Source of the DNA: JAJISG01 sp964347325
Lineage (GTDB): Archaea; Thermoplasmatota; Thermoplasmata; RBG-16-68-12; JAJISG01
Direction: 5' to 3'
NCBI GenBank assembly: GCA_964347325.1
Contig: CAYFYA010000014.1
Span: 1-41,003, forward strand
DNA: 41,003 bases
Positions 38,919-41,003 of the stretch are shown here, in pieces. The number at the start of each line of letters is the position of its first letter. Position 1 is the first letter of the stretch. A program made the position numbers and the translations under genes. Under the pieces are notes generated by a model. It was not told where the DNA came from and made no database searches. It saw nothing but the letters and a program-made list of their open reading frames with translations.

Positions 38919-40556
38919 ATGGTCGTTGTCACCTTCGACTATCGAGACCTGCTATCCCTGCTGGGGAAGGAGGTCCCCCTTGACGAGCTAGAGGACACCA
39001 TACCCATGATGGGAGTTGGGCACGAGGGGGTCGAGGGCGAGACAATGCGCATGGACATCTTCCCCGATCGGCCCGACATGTACTCCGTGGAGGGCATTGC
39101 CAGGGCCCTCCGGGGCTTCATGGGGATCGATGTTGGGCTCCCCTCCTTTGATCTGAAGGTCAGCGGCATCGACTTCCTCGCCCACGATAACGTGAAGGAC
39201 GTCAGGCCCTATGTGGTCGGGGGTCTAGTCGAGGGGCTTGAGTTGACGGAGGAGCAACTCATCTCCGTCGTGGAGCTCCAGGAGAGGCTGACCACGAGCC
39301 TCGGCAGACGAAGGAAGAAGGTGGCCATAGGCCTTCACGATAGCGACACAGTCGAGCCGCCATTCCTTTACAGGGCCTTCGGTCCTGAGGAGTTTGCTTT
39401 CGTCCCCCTCGGAGGGTCTAGGGAGATGTCCCTAGGACGGATCCTGAAGGAGCACGAAAAAGGGCGGGAATACGGTTGGATCCTGGAGGGTAAGAACTTG
39501 CTTCCTCTGATCCTTGACGAGAAGGAGCAGGTGCTTTCCTTCCCGCCAATCATCAACGGTGTCGTGACTGCTTTGACTCCCGACACCGAGAACATGTTCA
39601 TCGATGTGACAGGGACCGACTTCAAGGCTGTCAGCAGCGCCCTGAATATCATGATGACTGCTCTCGCGGAACGAGGCGGGGAGCTCAAATCCGTTACCAT
39701 TTACCGCGGTGAAGAGGCCTTTGAGGCCCCCGACCTCACCCCGTATTCCAGGGAGCTCTCGGTGCAGAGGGCCAACGACCTCCTGGGAATCGATGTCTCC
39801 CCAGACACCGCCGCGGATTGTCTTCGGCGCATGAGACTAGATGCGGAGGTCGATGGGAACGTTATACGGGTCGGAATACCGGCGTACCGAACCGACATCC
39901 TTCACGAGGTCGACCTCATCGAGGACCTGTCTATTGGGTACGGCTTCGACAGGTTCGATGGCGTACTGCCGAGAAAGATGACCGTCGGGCAACCCTCACC
40001 GCTGAATGAGTTCGCCAACGTCGTCAAGGAGGTCCTCGTCGGCCACGGACTGCAGGAGGTGAAAACCTTAACCTTCCAGAGTTCGGAGGGTGCATACAAG
40101 CCCAGGGTGAAACGGGTCCGCGTTGTGAACCCCCTTAGCGCAGACTTCGATGCAATCAGGTCGAACTTGCTGCCTTCGATCATGGAGGTTCTTAGGTTCA
40201 ACCGCCGCAGGGACCTCCCGCAACGATTCTTCGAGATAGACGATGTCGTCCTAGCGGGCCACAATCGGAAGCATCTGGCGGGTGCCGTCATCCGTCCGAA
40301 AGCCAGTTTCACAGAAGCGAAGAGCCTCCTGCAAGGAGTCGTGAGGGATCTGGGTCTCACCATGGACGTCGAGGAGGAGTCAGACATGAACTTCCTGGAC
40401 GGGAGATGTGCCCGCGCCTTGGTGGACAAGTCGCCCGTCGGCCTCTTCGGCGAAGTGGCGCCGGAGGTCGTGGTCGCCTATGATCTGGCAAACCCCGTCA
40501 TCGCTTTCGAGCTAGATGTCCAAGAGCTCTTCGAAGCATACATGAGACAGCTGTGA
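38919..40556 (+). CDS. pheT: Phenylalanyl-tRNA synthetase beta subunit, archaeal type
   Basis: PheT is the non-catalytic partner of PheS, forming the alpha2beta2 enzyme that charges tRNA-Phe and edits tyrosine. The 545-residue archaeal form lacks the bacterial N-terminal EMAP and C-terminal RNA-binding extensions. B1-like MVVVTFDYRDLLSLLG and IFPDRPDMYSVEGIARALRG begin the chain. The editing B3/B4 domain spans about 95-270, with PPIINGVVTALTPDTEN. The DNA-binding-like B5 region IPAYRTDILHEVDLIEDLSIGYG is followed by the inactive class II core, with VVNPLSADFDAIRSNLLPS. It ends FELDVQELFEAYMRQL. pheS is not in the window. Confidence 0.95.
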   Translation: MVVVTFDYRDLLSLLGKEVPLDELEDTIPMMGVGHEGVEGETMRMDIFPDRPDMYSVEGIARALRGFMGIDVGLPSFDLKVSGIDFLAHDNVKDVRPYVVGGLVEGLELTEEQLISVVELQERLTTSLGRRRKKVAIGLHDSDTVEPPFLYRAFGPEEFAFVPLGGSREMSLGRILKEHEKGREYGWILEGKNLLPLILDEKEQVLSFPPIINGVVTALTPDTENMFIDVTGTDFKAVSSALNIMMTALAERGGELKSVTIYRGEEAFEAPDLTPYSRELSVQRANDLLGIDVSPDTAADCLRRMRLDAEVDGNVIRVGIPAYRTDILHEVDLIEDLSIGYGFDRFDGVLPRKMTVGQPSPLNEFANVVKEVLVGHGLQEVKTLTFQSSEGAYKPRVKRVRVVNPLSADFDAIRSNLLPSIMEVLRFNRRRDLPQRFFEIDDVVLAGHNRKHLAGAVIRPKASFTEAKSLLQGVVRDLGLTMDVEEESDMNFLDGRCARALVDKSPVGLFGEVAPEVVVAYDLANPVIAFELDVQELFEAYMRQL

Positions 40557-40598
40557 GCCTCGGCCTCCCGATTGGTCCCGTTCACCCGCCGTACAAAC

Positions 40599-40607
40599 GA
40601 TAAATAG
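40599..40607 (+). promoter_or_regulatory. Box A promoter of tRNA-Ser
   Basis: GATAAATAG lies about 25-32 bases before the tRNA start at 40631. Confidence 0.55.
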
Positions 40608-40630
40608 TGGCCCACTGATGTTTCGAATGC

Positions 40631-40742
40631 GCTGCGGTAGCTAAGCCCGGACAAAAGCGCCGGCCTTGAGAGCCGGTGGGTCGCGAGGCCCTCGGGAGTT
40701 CGAATCCTCATGAAACTGAGGGAGAAAATCTCCCCCGCAGCG
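40631..40742 (+). tRNA. tRNA-Ser (TGA) with a 24-base T-loop intron
   Basis: The acceptor GCTGCGG pairs with CCGCAGC (40735-40741), discriminator G. The anticodon arm is CCGGC/GCCGG with loop CTTGAGA and anticodon TGA at 40667-40669. A long variable arm marks a serine tRNA. The T stem GGGAG (40694-40698)/CTCCC (40730-40734) is correct, but the T loop is interrupted: TTCGAA, then 24 bases (40705-40728), then T. Removal gives a normal TTCGAAT loop and an 88-base tRNA. The inserted piece forms CCTCA/TGAGG and a three-pair central helix, a relaxed bulge-helix-bulge. Confidence 0.88.
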
Positions 40743-40800
40743 CTCTCACCCCCGTTGAAAGGTACAGCTTGGACCGTCAGGGTCTGTAAGCTGGAAAAAG

Positions 40801-40808
40801 CATTAAGA
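40801..40808 (+). promoter_or_regulatory. Box A promoter of tRNA-Leu
   Basis: CATTAAGA lies 25-32 bases before the tRNA start at 40833. Confidence 0.45.
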
Positions 40809-40832
40809 GAACGCGCATCTTCTGTGATCTGA

Positions 40833-40916
40833 GCGTGGGTAGCCAAGCTTGGTCAACGGCGCAGCGTTGAGGTCGCTGTCCTTAGTGGTTCCCAGGTTCA
40901 AATCCTGGCCCACGCA
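40833..40916 (+). tRNA. tRNA-Leu (GAG)
   Basis: The acceptor GCGTGGG (40833-40839) pairs with CCCACGC (40909-40915), discriminator A. The anticodon stem CAGCG/CGCTG flanks the loop TTGAGGT with anticodon GAG. A long variable arm precedes the T arm CCAGG-TTCAAAT-CCTGG. No intron; 84 bases. Confidence 0.93.
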
Positions 40917-41003
40917 CTCCTCTCTAGATCAAACCAAAAATCCTCTATAGTCGTGATACGCCTTCCGGAGAAACGTGGGCAGTCTCTGGTAAATGTGGCC
41001 GAA

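Noticed and set aside
40631..40742. Reading tRNA-Ser as a degenerate pseudogene
   Set aside because: All stems pair once 24 bases are taken out, discriminator G and promoter are intact, so an intron explains it better.
40929..41003. A 24-residue minus-strand open frame (or a 17-residue plus-strand start at 40953) at the window end
   Set aside because: Either could be the edge of a real gene, but the piece is too short to decide the strand, so it is not annotated.
1..41003. CRISPR arrays, insertion sequences, transposases, rRNA
   Set aside because: No regularly spaced repeats, transposase motifs or rRNA signatures were seen on either strand.

Overview
The window is a gene-dense, GC-rich archaeal chromosome segment. 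The archaeal signs are FEN-1, an Sm-like (LSm) protein, an archaeal-type PheT, box A promoters about 20-35 bases before most first genes (many transcripts should be leaderless), and tRNA genes with bulge-helix-bulge introns. The very long zinc-ribbon/helical-repeat protein, the amino-sugar genes and the MoxR/DUF58/DUF4129 operon suggest a heterotrophic, anaerobic or facultative member of Thermoplasmatota. That placement is inference. No CRISPR array, insertion sequence or rRNA is visible. No gene-free gap exceeds about 240 bases.

Layout. 1-3.2 kb: end of an MvhD-like gene, an HdrD-like iron-sulfur protein and EtfA/EtfB, forming one electron-transfer operon. 3.2-5.4 kb: two hypotheticals on the minus strand diverge, from a palindromic TATA element, from a membrane-anchored thioredoxin and a VKOR, a disulfide-exchange pair. 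5.4-9.5 kb: VOC protein, PyrD, FAD oxidoreductase, DUF1684, a stand-alone EF-Tu domain-2 protein and LSm. 9.5-13.8 kb: sugar nucleotidyltransferase plus phosphohexomutase, DUF92 membrane protein, FEN-1.

13.8-20.7 kb holds one gene of about 2280 codons. It encodes an N-terminal zinc ribbon, many helical repeats, two copies of an Ig-like plus sensor-like module, and a C-terminus that reads like the tail domain of isoleucyl-tRNA synthetase. This is the most unusual object in the window. 20.8-24.7 kb: ribulose-phosphate 3-epimerase with a 55-residue membrane protein, then a divergent split transketolase and transaldolase, making a non-oxidative pentose phosphate cluster. 24.8-29.1 kb: five-gene MoxR/DUF58/DUF4129 envelope operon, followed by tRNA-Asp. 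29.3-35.2 kb: HisS, a HAD phosphatase, and an operon of winged-helix protein, GlmU-like nucleotidyltransferase and GlmS. With the GlmM-type mutase at 10.5 kb these supply the UDP-GlcNAc route. 35.3-38.7 kb: nitroreductase, a surface metallopeptidase, and a PQQ-type sugar dehydrogenase whose reading frame runs into tRNA-Ile. 38.7-41 kb: tRNA-Ile with an 18-base intron, PheT, tRNA-Ser with a T-loop intron, and tRNA-Leu.

Start codons are often TTG or GTG, and stop/start overlaps of the form TTGA, GTGA or ATGA recur, so translational coupling seems common.
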